Below, piece after piece: positions 21,276 through 33,996 of a stretch of DNA of 62,000 bases. The DNA comes from Phoronis australis (Eukaryota > Phoronida > Phoronidae), in contig NMRA01000026.1 of NCBI GenBank assembly GCA_002633005.1, positions 428,434 through 490,433 on the forward strand. The letters run 5' to 3'. Position 1 is the stretch's first letter. Each line of letters opens with the position of its first letter. The position numbers and the translations under genes were made by a program. The notes beneath the pieces were generated by a model. It was not told the DNA's origin. It made no database searches and worked only from the letters and a program-made list of their open reading frames with translations.

Positions 21276-21935
21276 ATCTGATAAGGTCAGGGCCTCAACT
21301 TCAGTTTATTCTACCGCGGATACCAGCGTCAGGAATATGTGACTTCGAATAAAATTACAAAAATAGAATGAATTCTGCTGTTTTTTACCTCTTATCAAAG
21401 CTAACATAAGCTCTAAAATTCCGAATTTTGCACAGTATAACTTAAGATCTAAGATTTAGAATAATTTTGACAATCAAATGCCCTAAAATGTTAGGATTAA
21501 CAAAACTTGTTGAATGTATAAAACTGTAAATAATCACTCCACAAAAGTAATTAAACGAAGCAAAAACAAATGAACTCTTTTCAGTCATAATTTAGCTTTG
21601 GTTTCGTGAACCATTAGAGTGTAGATACGCAAAAGGCAGTTAACGAAGTGCTCTTTGTCCGAGAGCCTCGTTTTACATTTACCAAAATAGCCGGTCTAAC
21701 GAGATTCCGCCGGGCTTACCACCCAATCAGCCTGCGGCATTAAACCATTATTCAGTGAATGCCTGGATGCTCTATAAATACGAGCAAACAGGGCAGAGTT
21801 CCGTATAGAAGAAAACACTCGCGGCAAAAAATCTTCACTAATAGAACGAACAGAAACAGTGAATTCAATCGCATAATTTAACACTCCAACCTCGCAGACC
21901 AATCCCCCCGCCCCCCCAACGGCCATTCTTACTTA

Positions 21936-22560
21936 GCCCGATACAGCGTGACAAACGCGCGTCTCGTTGTATCGTTAGAGTAGAACGGTACAGCGAGTAG
22001 AACGAGACGCACGCTTTAACGATACATGCGCGCACCCAGGGGGGGGGGGAGCTCGGAGGGCTGGAATGAGCCCCCCTCCCCCCATTTGGCGAAGTGGGCA
22101 AAAAGTCCGCCTCTAAGAAACAAAAAGTCCTGCAAAAGGAGACAAAAGTCCAAGCACAAACAGTGGTGCGCCCGTTTTTTTTTTTGTTTTTTTTTGTCCG
22201 CCCGCTTTTTTGTTACCAAAAGGTCCACAAGGTCAGGAATTCGAGCCCCCTCCATATTGAAGGCTGGGTGCGCGCATGCGATGTAATCTCTTAGGACGAT
22301 ACAGCGTGACAAACGTGCGTCTCGCTGCATCGTACAGCGAGTAGAACTTGACGTAACCATGCACTTGAACGGTAGAGCGCGACAAACGTGCATCTCGTTG
22401 TACGATACAGCGAGTAGTCTAGAACGAGACGCACGTTTTCACGTTGTGACCCTTAGAGCGATACAACGTGACAAACGCAAGTCTCGATGTATCGTTTCAA
22501 AGCCGAAGAATGATACATCGAGTTGAACGAGACGCATGCTTAAACGTTGTTACCCCTATG
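21936..22560. repeat. Tandem array of ~80-100 bp palindromic units
   Basis: Four units each pair a left half of the type GATACAGCGTGACAAACG..GCGTCTCG with a right half of the type GATACAGCGAG..GAACGAGACGCACG. The units lie at about 21936-22020, 22292-22348, 22370-22445 and 22455-22553. The halves are mutually inverted, so each unit can form a hairpin. A MITE interrupts the array between units 1 and 2. Confidence 0.8.
22025..22278. mobile_element. 254-bp MITE with 14-bp terminal inverted repeats, copy 1
   Basis: It starts CATGCGCGCACCCA and ends TGGGTGCGCGCATG, a perfect inverted pair. The flanks CGATA / CGATG are a plausible 5-bp target duplication with one change. The interior holds ATTTGGCGAAGTGGGCAAAA, long T runs, TTTTTTGTTACCAAAAGGT and CGAGCCCCCTCCATATTGAA. 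Copy 2 at 47838-48084 shares this order. No transposase is encoded. Confidence 0.88.
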
Positions 22561-25500
22561 AACGTCGTATCGTTTTAAACTCTGAGAATGTGCGTGCTCC
22601 GTTATTTAGTTGATATTACAGCTGTCGTTGTAATAACGGGAATCTAGTTGTGCCAGTTGCCCGTTATTCAGCTGATGGACGATCTGACGATTTCATCGTT
22701 TGCATCTGATGCACGCAGTGTCACTTTTATTACTGGACAACAGCAGATTACAGTAATTGTGCAAAGTCAGCAGGTTTTCCCAGAAATTTCTCCATGCTAT
22801 TCCTTTCGAGAAAGGCTCATTTATAAAACCGGATCCCGTGTAAAGGCATTTTACAGTCCAGTTAGTCTACTGGTTTCAAAATAATGCGACCAGAACAAAA
22901 CATATGTTTGGTATAATAAAAGCGTAGTGTTTTCCCACCTCTTTCACTAAGGCGGGACATCCTGGCAATTTGCATTTCGAGATCGCGAAGATCAACCGAG
23001 TTGACACACAACCAAAACAACAATTTCAAATTACTATGCCATTAAGCCTTAATCTTGCTCAATCAAAGCTATGTATGTTTAACACATTTCTATTAACAAC
23101 AATTTGCTGTATCATTGACGTTTATCTTTTTGATTGCTTTAATACAACCCATTGGAGACTTTCATTGATACGTTTAGTATCATAAACGTATCTTAAGATC
23201 ATACGTACGAGACGGTGAGCATGTAAACCAGTTTAAGGGATACGCTTTAATCCAACGCAAGGCAAAGAAACCGCCATGCTGAAATTTTACCATAATTAAG
23301 TCTGTTCAAAAGACTAGTACCTAGAGGCGGACTAGACGGCTAGGATCTATTATGCACTATGTCTGGCCATAAGAATGATGTCGTATAGATATCGCAAGCT
23401 TTTGTTTAACTTGCGAGATCTATGCGACGGGGGTAAGCGCGTCGCATTGTTGTCGCCTATGGGGTACTATCATTGTTTTCCTTTATTGCGTCTTTGTTGG
23501 ATAGAACTATGCAGGTCGCACGGACATCGTACCTTGGACGCACATCAGCCGGTTACCGATAAATGATAACATTACGTCGTTTTCCCGTTGCTCCCAACTT
23601 GTTCGATTCTATAGCCCTACACCAAGTTGGGAAGATGACCCCTGTAGCTAATATTTTACACGACTGATTAACTCCATTCTGGCATTAGGGCCCAGCTCTT
23701 TTGTTCGATAAGTGCTCTAATCTCCAGTAGGATCGTATCTAGCCTGACTGGGCTGTGCTGTTAAAAATAAAAGTTAAGTTACAACACATTTGAACATAAA
23801 CCAATAGCATTTTTAAAATCCTCGTCAAATGGTGATCTCGTTTAGTTTTTGAATCGCCAAAATCGCCCAAGTACAACCGAAGTTACGACAATCTATTCTT
23901 TCCGAACGGCGTACCAATTCGCTCTGGGTTTGACTGTGTTCACACGTGGTCTGTAATAAGTTTGGCAGATAATTGGCCTGTTGTCACACCAGATGACTGT
24001 GCTTGGAAGTTAACAAAAGAAGCTAGATGTTATCACATGCTCACACTCACAACCCTCTAGGTCTGGTAAAGTCACTGAACGGGAAAACGCCGTCATGACA
24101 TTGTTGTTATTGTAAGACAGAAAACCAAAGTGGACAATGGATACGTCTATGCGATCTCTATGCGACGAACTTGCGGCCTAGTTTCATGTGGGAATTAATG
24201 CAGAAACTAAGAGCGGGCCTCCCAACAAGGGCACAAATTGGTTCCCTCGTTGCAGTCGTCTTTAACTTTTAATTCAAGGTTGATATCCGCTCAGTAACGG
24301 CAACACATTTATAATCTTACTCTCCGTGAAAACTGCGCTGGTCATAGCTCGCAGTAGATACGCAGCAAACCTTATTCAGTAGATTGTACACTTATTTTCG
24401 TATTATACTATTTATATGATGTATACTTAGTTATATAGTACTTTTATATAGTCCCTGCAGTCTTTACATGACTTTTGTAAATGCGAAAGCAACAACACCT
24501 ATTGTTTAGTCAAACCACGTGATTTCCAAATGCAGCTAGGAACTCGACAGTATTTTTGGCTTGCACGAAGGCAACTGCGCTCTGCAGGTCGTAACGATGT
24601 TTTTCAAACAAGTGACATTTCGACACTCATTGCCCGATAGTTTTACACAATTTGTGAATGTGTACTTCGTATTCTACACACTCCAAAAGTAGGCTTACCT
24701 TCCTCATAGAATTTTCTCTCAAATGCCTTCGACGAAAAGAAAAAAAACTAGGTAGTAAGGAAAGGTTTTGCTGTTTCTTAAGTTTTAAACGTAGGCCTAC
24801 GCATCTCGGCTCCTATATCGTATCTGTACCACGTGAGCGTGACGCCATAGGCCTATGGCGTTACAGGCGAAAATGTGAGAAAAAATGATTTATTCTTGAA
24901 AGTGTCTACTCATATTATTGCACGTATATGGATGACGTCCTGGCTTGTTTTGGGAGACTATAACAAATGAGAAGTTTTGATGCCAATGGAGTTAAAATTT
25001 TCTCAATAGTGGTTTTAATTAGAAAACTTTAGTTTACATTAACGACGTCAAGAGTGGTATTTTGTTTTTCAATTCAAATGTTTACATTGTCATTGACCTT
25101 GGTTTTTCACTGTCATGTTCGTGAAAAATGAAGTCGAATTTGATTTGAGAAATGCTAAGTTGTCATTTTTAATTCGTCTCTGCAACTCTGCACGACACAC
25201 TCAATGGTGATTGCGTTTTAATAACCTAGATAATGTATAGCTTAACCATAAATTAGTAAATTATCACACTGCCACACAAATCACCTCTGTCAGAACCTCT
25301 CTTAAAGTACAGATCCCGGTGTCAATGCTAATAAAATGAGCATAAATACTTGGCATACTAATTCCGAGCGCCAATAAGTCGAATCGACCTCGCTAAAAGT
25401 CTACGATACACCCGGCATTTGCGATTCGCGCTCAAATGTTTTCAGCAAACTGGAAAGGTCACCCCGATGAGTTTGACGTCATAATTAGTGTTTCCAACGA

Positions 25501-25770
25501 ATGACCAGGGGGAATGCTCTATTGTATACAACGTTTTGACGTCGGTTTGGTCGTAAGTATTCCAAATTTCTCCAAGCGTATTTCCCGGCAAACCGGCGGA
25601 GACTACTAAAATGTCGACTATAGAAACGAATGCTTGCCGCTAATCTGAATTTTCGCTCAAGTTCTTTGACTCAACTTGTTGCTCAGCTCGGACAGTCTCG
25701 GGCTCCACTAGCAAGGCCAGGCACCGTGCGGCTGGATCAAGTGCATACTACTGACTTCGCACATGGCCAG
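22561..25770. other. Intergenic, no gene supported
   Basis: A 78-codon open frame at 22648-22884 shows no family motif. The stretch 24485-24600 is a partial copy of dispersed family Y (shares AATGCGAAAG, GTCAA..CACGTGATTT and GGCTTGCACGAAGGC with 54563-54705 and 38310-38400). Nothing else was recognised. Confidence 0.45.
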
Positions 25771-26019
25771 GGGCCCGCTCCAAGAAAACTGCCTTAGCTA
25801 AGACAAATCTTAAATTTCAGTCAATTTTAAAATGAAATTTAAATTTGTCTCAAGTCCGTTTCAAGAAAGAAATCTTAAGATTGACTTAAGTTTTTGATTT
25901 AAGTTTTGTCTTAACTTCCACTAACTTACCGGATGAGGAAGTTTCGAAGTTTGGAAGTTGAGACAAATCTTAGACTTAAGTCAAATATGAACTTGAATCA
26001 GTTTCTTTGAACAGACTCC
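25771..26019. mobile_element. MITE-like hairpin element, relative of 19730-19973
   Basis: It begins GGGCCCGCTCCAAGAAAACT and includes CTTAGCTAAGACAAATCTTA. The body is rich in inverted AAGTCTTAAG-type words and ends in TCAGTTTCTTTGAACAGACT. The terminal repeats are imperfect. Most of it can fold on itself. Confidence 0.55.
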
Positions 26020-26939
26020 AGCATTCGCACCTGGGTCGAGTTCAACAACGCCAGTGTCTCTCTGGAAAAGCGAAATCAAACGAGAATTCGCGAGATGTCG
26101 CCGTGTTTTTTCAATGATTGTGGCTGGATTATTCTCGCCGCGAGACATTTATTGAACTCTTCCCTGTTTCACTTCGTTAATTACCGTAAACTTCGTTATA
26201 ATTGCTTTCTGACTCACCAATCACAATATTTACATCAAAATCGCTCGAGATCCTCAGTACCAATCGAAGGTATCCGCCATTGTTGGGCAATCATGTAAAC
26301 ATCGTTTACTACTAAGCCAAGACTGGCGTGTAGGCCTATTATTTTACTGATATGGGGCCTTTTACTTCGCAAGGCAACATTAACGTATTATTTTACTGAT
26401 ATCTGGTCTTAGTTATTTCCATATGCTACCACATGCGGCGATTTCAGTCGAAAAAAACAACATGATTCTAACTTGTAACATCGAACATCAAAAGCAATGG
26501 CAAGTGATCAATTTGTGTTTTCGATAACTTGGCTAGTTTACACTGCTTCCCGTGCTCTGTTTTCAACCTCCATTCAAAACGGTTCCTTGTCGAGGAATGT
26601 TATGAGAGGATTCGTAAAATACCGTCTATTTCCTCAACATCTTGTTAAGCAGTTCATGGTGAGCTGAATCGTGGTCGAGCCGCTCTCGCCACCTGGACAC
26701 GGGGCACTAAAACATGCGCGCAAAGTAGGGCATTCTTGAAAGAACCCATCTCGTGAACCCAGCACGCGCGTTGTAGTGCTGAATTTCTGTTCTAGCATAG
26801 ATTGTAGGCCTATAACAAGATAGCGTTGCGTACACCAAATTTATTGTGAGAAAAGCATCTAGATCTCTCAAGTCCTTCGTTGCCAAAACACACGATTGAA
26901 AGGCGAGTATTTCGCGAGACAGTGTGTTCGGGAAATTCG
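26020..26939. other. Intergenic, no feature seen
   Basis: A 67-codon open frame (26095-26298) begins in a plausible context but has no motif, so it is not called. Confidence 0.4.
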
Positions 26940-27085
26940 CTTGTTAAACCTAGTAAACTGGTGGCCACTGAAGTGACTGGTTGCGGGTGAGGTTGGCGTT
27001 TGAATTCACTGTTCCCGTTTTTAAGCAGAAAATTTTCGTCGCAAATGTAGACTAATGTCCCGCAGTCTTCGGAACGCAGCCTTGA
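26940..27085 (+). repeat. Dispersed repeat family X, copy 2
   Basis: Shares GTGGCCACTGAAGTGACTGG, GTGAGGTTGG and GGAACGCAGCC with the other family members. It is a diverged copy. Confidence 0.65.
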
Positions 27086-27540
27086 TCGTCACTGTGACAA
27101 CGCGTGGGCCCTGCTGACTAAATGGCCCTGCCATCTCTCTGCCATTAAAAGTTCAGTAACAGAGTGAGTTTTTCTGATAAATTACCGTTTGTTCACAACA
27201 CTTCGATCACCAACATTTACTTGTATGAAATTTTAATTTTGGAAATAAGCTGTCATTATGCGAACTATGTTGTGTTTCGGATGCGAGAGGATCGAGTCTC
27301 GCCAGATCTAGTCTCGAATCCAGCCTTTGTTGGCATTTAGAATCTAGTGAACATTTCCAAAACGAAACCACGTGGTCAGATATTTACCAGAGTAAGTTTG
27401 GGTCCCTAGTCTAGATAGCATATGAGACATTTTACCGGTTATTTGCTATTTTATCAAAAGTCTAATGGGAAGTTGTGTTGCCAACTTGGTCCCAATACAA
27501 TTTTCTCTAGAATTGTTATGACAACCCTGATGTGACGAGG

Positions 27541-27598
27541 AATATGATGATGATAACGATAATGATAAAAACTGATGATGATGATGATGATGAATGAT
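27541..27598. repeat. ATG/GAT microsatellite, interrupted
   Basis: GATGATGATAACGATAATGA is followed by a purer run of GATGATGATGATGATGATGA. It explains the histidine- and serine-rich open frames on minus here. Confidence 0.9.
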
Positions 27599-29660
27599 GG
27601 CAAAGCAAGTTAACCTTCTGCGCCAACAGTACATTGTAAACTAATATTTCAACAAAATAACAATGGTCAGAAATTTTGAAAAACTCGAGAATTGTGAGTT
27701 GTAGGGAGAAACGGGACAATGTTGTCACTAAGCTCTAGACAAGATCTATCTACATCGCAATTTAAAAATGTAATGGGCCGCGGAAAAAGTAAGCAGTAGA
27801 AAAGTGCCCTAGACAGCATCATTTATTGTCCGATTTCGACATTAGGGGCCTATTTCTTTTTGTCTTTTGATTTTGGCTTTTAGTCTGCTCAGTCGCGAGC
27901 AGGTTACGAATTTTTGCTTTTTGGTTTCGATTTGTAGACAGATTTTCTGACTTTTTGCCTCGGCTTGATTTCGTAAAATAGGTTAAGCCACCCACAGACT
28001 GATTTTTGGCCAAAAGACAAACGACACTGAACTTCTCGAGTAACAGCCTCGCCTCAAACTATTGACGATTTACGTGCTGAGCGTTAATTTCAAGTCGATT
28101 GGACGTCAGATGCGACCCCAGGCGTGCGTAGTTAGTAGACAGTTAGACTATGTACGACAATGCTGACTCTGACTAATAAAATCAAACGAAACTAGACGAA
28201 CATAAACAAAAAATAAAACATGAAAGAATGACAATTACAATAATACTCCACAGATTAAAGATTACACCACCTTCAAAATAAAGAAAAATATTCATCCCTG
28301 GACTACGTAACTCGAATCGCGGTCTCAGGGCAGCTTAACCAACTAAAACACAAGAACACAATTGGTCACGTGTTTTAATCTATACTGAAAAGGTATTTCA
28401 CAAAAACGATCCCAAAATCACCCTGCAAAGCACAGGCTAAGAAGCGAAATGTAACGATCACATGTTCTAGGTAAGAAAGAGCTAGATAAAATCCAATTAC
28501 TGATTGGAAGAAATTGATTCTCAAATCAAAGACCTTCACATCTCACTGTTGCTATTCCCTATATACACTTTTAAAAAGTGGAATTCTTATTGACAATTCT
28601 CCATATCGGCTTTCGCCGGCCAACGTACTCAGATATCAATTAACTAGGCCTCTGAATCGGTATCTCGCACTCCCATAACCGTACATGTACGTGAGTCCCC
28701 GACTAGAACAGTTAGTAGATCGTAACGAAAAATAGATGACGCAAAGCATAGCTCTTAGTGAGATCTACTCGAATAATAAATTTCAGAAAGATTCGTTAAA
28801 GAACGGCGGAGCTGTTACTCTGATACCCATAGTAGAAATTGATTTTAATGTGTCTATCCCGGATACCAGACTCATTGTATAAAATCAAAAGCATTCACAA
28901 ACAATGTCAAATGACTCACTACCAAAGTCGGAGGAGGAAATCTAAAATTTGCTCTTATAGCTCACCTGATGGTCTGTTTATCAACCGAGTTCTGAAAGAT
29001 TGACTAAATTTTGTCAATTTTCATTTTTTGTAATTTTTAAAAATTAAACTCAAATCTCTCGAAATCCATAAGAGTGTTCCTGTCCATTTGATAATAGTGC
29101 TTCCAGGTCAACTGAAAACAACAAAATGGCCACCATAGATGCCATGTTGAAAGTAAAATTCGTGCATAATGAAACAAGTATGCATAAGGATCACGTGCAA
29201 ACTGAAAGTGATTACATGCATATTGCGACCTCAGTTGGAAAAAATGTGTTTCGGCAAACTTGGGGTTTCTCGACAAAAAGGCAGCCGTATCCGCCATCTT
29301 GAAACGGCTGCGGTTGACACTTTGCAGAACTGTAGTGCATGTGCAGTTGTATATATGTACACATTTTGAGTGTAATATAACGACAAATGATGGTTTTAGA
29401 AGAGTTCATGAGTGCGAGTTTTGTAACAAAATGGCCGCCACGCCCGTCTGACTCCGCCAACTTTAATCTAAATGTGAAAAGTAACAATAGACTTCGAGAC
29501 AGTTGTGTGTAAATTTCTTGTCATGCAGACAGACGAAAGTTATTCCACCAAGTGATAAGAAATAACACGTGTTTTACTTTTTCTAGTCTACGTCCTTTTT
29601 AAATGCGAGAGTATCAACACCAAGAATCATTTTAATCAACTCACCTGACTGTTCCAACTA
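27599..29660. other. Intergenic, no gene supported
   Basis: Short overlapping open frames near 29040-29490 occur on both strands without family motifs. A lysine/asparagine-rich frame at 28013-27819 (minus) is low complexity. Confidence 0.4.
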
Positions 29661-30515
29661 AGGAAGTTAATACATTCACAAAACGTACCGAGAGTGGTGC
29701 AGATATATAGATTATTACATGGCGAAGTCGCTATCCCCCATAATCTAGAGCCCGAGTGGATTTTGGAGAATTATCGCCCTCGGGGCTGACGGCTCTCGGG
29801 CGATAATTCTACAAAATCCACGCGGGCTCTAGATAATGGGGATAACAACTTAGAACATGTAATAATCTATTTATACCACATACTGAACGATTGTAATGAA
29901 CTGATCTACATTTCTCTACTCGCGTCGTGGATTCTGTAGAATTAACACCCTCAGGGCTTACGCCCCTCGGGCGATAATTCTCCAAAATCCACTCGGGCTC
30001 TAGATTACGGGAGATAACGACTTTGTCATGTAATAATCTATATTATATCCCATGAGACATTGCGCGTATCGACCGAGACTGAAGGTCGAAGTCGATGAAC
30101 GGAAAAAGGTCGAGGTACGTTTTATATTTATCCCATACGTTTCAAGCTTTCAATTTCTTTTATCAATTCAACAGATTTTTTAGATACTTCATCCAGACTG
30201 TTCACGTGGTGGATCACTAACTATAGTGTATGTACTTGCGCGCTATGTTACAAGTTTACTCTAGTTAAAGAAAACAGTATTAAATGTAAAAATTTATTAC
30301 TTGAAAAGAGATAACAAAGATGAAAATAACGGTAATTATGCATTGAACTTGTAACATTTCCTGAAAATAATTAAATAACAACAATATTTAACATTGCCGA
30401 GGAATCTGCGCCTGAGTTGCAGACGATATAGTATTTAACAAATAAAAACTGAGACAGAAGTGCAGATGTTATGCACCAGATGTTATGTTTGGAACCTGAC
30501 TGCATGTTGAGTGTT
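29661..30515 (+). repeat. Long dispersed repeat family Y, copy A
   Basis: The segments 29661-29696 and 30052-30515 match 37578-38113 in order and at high identity. Shared words include CAAAACGTACC, TCGAGGTACGTTTT, TATTTATCCCATACG, TACTTGCGCG, TATGTTACAA, CTCTAGTTAAAG and GCGCCTGAGTTGCAGACGAT. The copy is split by the palindromic insertion at 29707-30041. No coding frame spans it, so its class (LTR-derived or non-autonomous DNA) is unknown. Confidence 0.8.
29707..29870. mobile_element. 164-bp palindromic foldback element
   Basis: Left arm ATAGATTATTACATG..CTATCCCC..ATAATCTAGAGCCCG..TGGATTTTG..AGAATTATCGCCC is answered by the inverted right arm GGGCGATAATTCT..CAAAATCCA..CGGGCTCTAGATAAT..GGGGATA..CATGTAATAATCTAT. 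The loop is only a few bases around CTGACGG. A partial second copy at 29924-30041 keeps the complete right arm and part of the left. Confidence 0.88.
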
Positions 30516-31549
30516 ATTTTTACTGCTGCAAGTTTTTACTTTAAACTAAATTATTTCCAATCGGGTGGAAATTATTTCGACCTGGGTTGAAATTATTTTA
30601 CTAAACTGTCTCCGTCTGATGAGAACTATAATACTGGTCTCCGCTCATCTTCAGCGCCTAATCGCTCAAATTTAAGAAGAATGGCCTCGTGTTAAAATAT
30701 TTAAAAGAAAATCGCAGTGGCCTCTAACTGCCGACTGAAGAACTTATTGCTATCACTGAAAGATAAGCCATATAGTGTCAGTAGTCTCATTGAGTTGAGA
30801 CCTCATAATTTATATCAAAGAGTCGACACTTCAGTTCCAAAAATTGGTAGCATTCAATACTCGTTGCCGTTTTGAAATTGCTCGGAATTTGTTCCTTACA
30901 AAGAAAAAAATGCTCTCTGATCTTGCAAAGAACTGGCATTTCGCTGCCTTGACCGTGCTAACCATTTTATGAGGTGCGCATGGTCTCCGTCAAGCAAAAC
31001 CGAACTGTCATGTCTTCCAATACACGGAAATCAATACTAACTTGAGAAAGGAACAAGCTCCGCCGCGTCCCCAAGCCTCAAGATGGCTGGTTAGGGGAAA
31101 TCAAATTTGCCACACATTTTTACGGAAAATGCCGGAACATCAAGAGTAATATAAAGTTATATCAACTTTGAAATTTTCTGCACTATAATACAAAAATGGA
31201 AATTAAGAGTATATTGCAGCAATTTAGGTCTAAATTATTACAAAATGATGTATTTTGATTCGAAAACAGATTAATTTCTATGGTACTATTAATAAAACAG
31301 AATGGAAATAAGTACGCGAACAACCTTTATTTCAAACAATAACCAAAATGCCTTCTGCTTCATGAATGGCAGCATCAACTCTTGTGAAAATGATTAAAAT
31401 CTGCCTTTGTTTTATCGACGTCAAGGCAGGGGTCAATCATTACGCAGAAGGTATTTCCCAGAACTAAGCCTCAAATAGCTAAACCGATCACCGCCATCTT
31501 GAGGCTTGGGGACGAGGCTGGGAAAAAGCTTAGACCAGTGGTGTGTTAC
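30516..31549. other. Intergenic, no feature seen
   Basis: Contains GCCTCAAGATGGC (31074) and its near inverse GCCATCTTGAGGC (31493), flanking about 420 bases and suggesting the ends of a foldback element. The interior was not resolved further. Confidence 0.4.
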
Positions 31550-31813
31550 GCAAGAATAAGAAACTCAAAAAAGTAAGATCAGGAAATAAACATCGCGCAA
31601 AATCACGCGATTAAGATCAGGAAATAAAAATCGCGCAAAATCACGCGAATAAAAGGCGAATATTCCGCGAATGTGTTACGCAAAATGGCGGCCACTGAAA
31701 TGATTGGTCGGTGAGGTTGGAATGTTGACTCAGGGGAAAGAATTCACGGCTTCCCTTCGAAAAGCGAAGATTTCTGCTTCGCGTGTGCCTTGCGTCTACA
31801 GAACGCAGCTCAG
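31550..31813 (+). repeat. Dispersed repeat family X, copy 3 (longest)
   Basis: The element runs from CGCAAGAATAAGAAACTC to CTACAGAACGCAGCTCAG. It carries two tandem copies of AGATCAGGAAATAAA.ATCG followed by CGCAAAATCACGCGA, then AAATGGCGGCCACTG, ATGATTGGTCGGTGAGGTTG and CCTTGCGTCTACAGAACGCA. Confidence 0.75.
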
Positions 31814-33940
31814 TTTTGTAACGGCCAGTGAGTGGTACACAGTGCAGTTTAAGCATTAATACGGTTCCTTATCCGTTCTCTTGTTTGCTATCGATTACCA
31901 TCTCCCTACATAGTACATGCAGTTTCTAATACAGAACATTCCCATGACATAAACAACTTAAAAGATCCTGAACCAATCTCACTACATATCAGTAATAGGA
32001 TTATGCTATTTACATGCGTTATAAAGCTACATGCTGGTTATAATAAAAATAAAAAATCACATTGTATTTATTTAACAAAATACTATTTGTGTTTACGCCT
32101 AAGTCGTAACTGTCATGTAACAACGTTCTCCTATCCAAGGCCAGTTTTCTAATTTGTGTGTACGTGTATACATTTCACACAAAGCGAATTGGTGCAAGAA
32201 GGAGCAATAGCCACTCACAAGCTCCCGGATTTTGAGAACCAATTTGATGCACGTTATTAAGGAGTGTGAGTCTTCTTATTCCTTCTGCCTCAAATCTCAC
32301 GTTGTCACACTGTTGTCTTCGTTTCATCCACCGACTACTGCTACTATTGGTGTTGCTAGCACTACCAGGGACAATTTTAGGATAGCGCCCTGCGTCATTG
32401 TCGCAAAAAACAATCGATACACAGTCTTAGCTTAAAGCGACGTTATCCTTTTTACGGCCGAAATTTGCATTTTTAGAATTATTGTTAAATGGCTTAGGCT
32501 TCATGAAGTTGTTAGCTTTAGCCAGCGGTATTAAATAATAAAATCCGTTGTGTTTTTGTAAGGTTATTGCAAGTCGCCAATTCTCGTCGTCTGTCAAAGC
32601 CGTCTATCGAGTGTCGTCTAATTCCTCTAGTAGAGTGTTTGGCTGAGACCGCGAAGGTTTCTGGTTTGAATCTGCGCTCAGGCTGATCACAGAAAATCGG
32701 TTTTCTCACCGACAATGTCTCTTTAACGAATCTGTTTTTCAAAGATTCGTACAAAAGACAGTATCTCTCTTAAAGAATAACTGATATTACCATAAATGCA
32801 GAAAGGCATGCCATTTATAAACTGGAAACACTGCACGGGCTTGGCTCTATTTCTGCGGAAGCACAAAACAAAAATGTAGTAAACAGATGATTTTTCCACA
32901 CGTTGTCACCCGTGTTCTAGTTCCGTGTGTTACGTCATCACCCAGCCACCGTGATCGAAATCTAATCTTTGGGAATCGTTTCACAGAAGGCACTGCTATA
33001 TTGACATTTTTAATGTCTGCTTTTAACACTGTCAAACTAATAAATTATGTTTCGATTAAGCGTCACAAAACAACATCTGTTTCAATGACACGAATAGATG
33101 AATTAAACGTAATAAAGTGGAAAATCTGCATGCAGTATACTTCGAACAATCGACTTTATTTAGTGGAAGTGAACAAGGCGCGTTCCGTAGACTCATTTAA
33201 AAGATTCGCTAATAAAACATGTATGATCACGTGCTTCGCTTGTAAAGGCTAGCAAACACGATGCGATTTTTGTCGGAGGTCTCTCGATTTTTATCGATGT
33301 TAAATTTTTTCAGTTGAACCATCGAACACGGCACGATTTTTGTCGTGGCCGAGGCGACTCGCAGCGACCTCGTTTATGGTTATCAAAATAATCAACAATT
33401 AGAATACGGTAATTAGCATGGACCTGTCATTTCCAGCTCGAGTGTGACTTGCTACCGCGCTCGAACTGTCCTTTTTGCGTCATATCCGAGATCCTAATTG
33501 CTGATTTTGACCTATCACAAAACAAATAATTGGCACCATGTCCACACGATATGACGTGGTGCGAACACGTTTGGCATTCACAGACAACTTGCGATTTTGC
33601 TGTTTACCTATCGCGAACCAGCCCACACGATACGATATTTCATCGGCTACATGGTCGTAACGAGGAATCAAACCTGAAGCTTGCCTCCCGTACTTAGACA
33701 GGGCTCAGTCGCGCATCCTGTTGGGACAGTTTAAAGCTACACATTTTTACGGATTTTTGAATCAAATTTTTAGGATGTTTACTTTTCTTGTTCTTGAAAC
33801 GTAGAAGACTGTACAAAAAGTCTCACTTGTCTCGGAAGCTACATCATTTGAAAACACGATGTCTTGTGATGAGTTTCTCTTGAAATCCGATTTTTGCAAC
33901 TGTTTGGAATAGCAAAGTTTCAAAGTATGGAACAAACGGG
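31814..33940. other. Intergenic; possible weak tRNA-derived SINE at 32625-32690
   Basis: The word GGTTTGAATC at 32663-32672 resembles a pol III B box, with a possible A-box region about 40 bases upstream. The rest holds no exon I can support. Confidence 0.35.
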
Positions 33941-33996
33941 CGTAAGTGTAGTGTAAAACGCATAATGGGCATTATGCGTTTTACACTACACTTACG
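33941..33996. repeat. Perfect 56-bp palindrome
   Basis: A 27-bp arm, CGTAAGTGTAGTGTAAAACG then CATAATG, is followed by GG and its exact reverse complement, CATTATG then CGTTTTACACTACACTTACG. There are no mismatches. Nothing in the flanks marks it as the end of a larger element. Confidence 0.95.

Noticed and set aside
22026-22393. Overlapping lysine-rich frames of 86 and 125 codons
   Set aside because: They fall inside the MITE and its homopolymer tracts.
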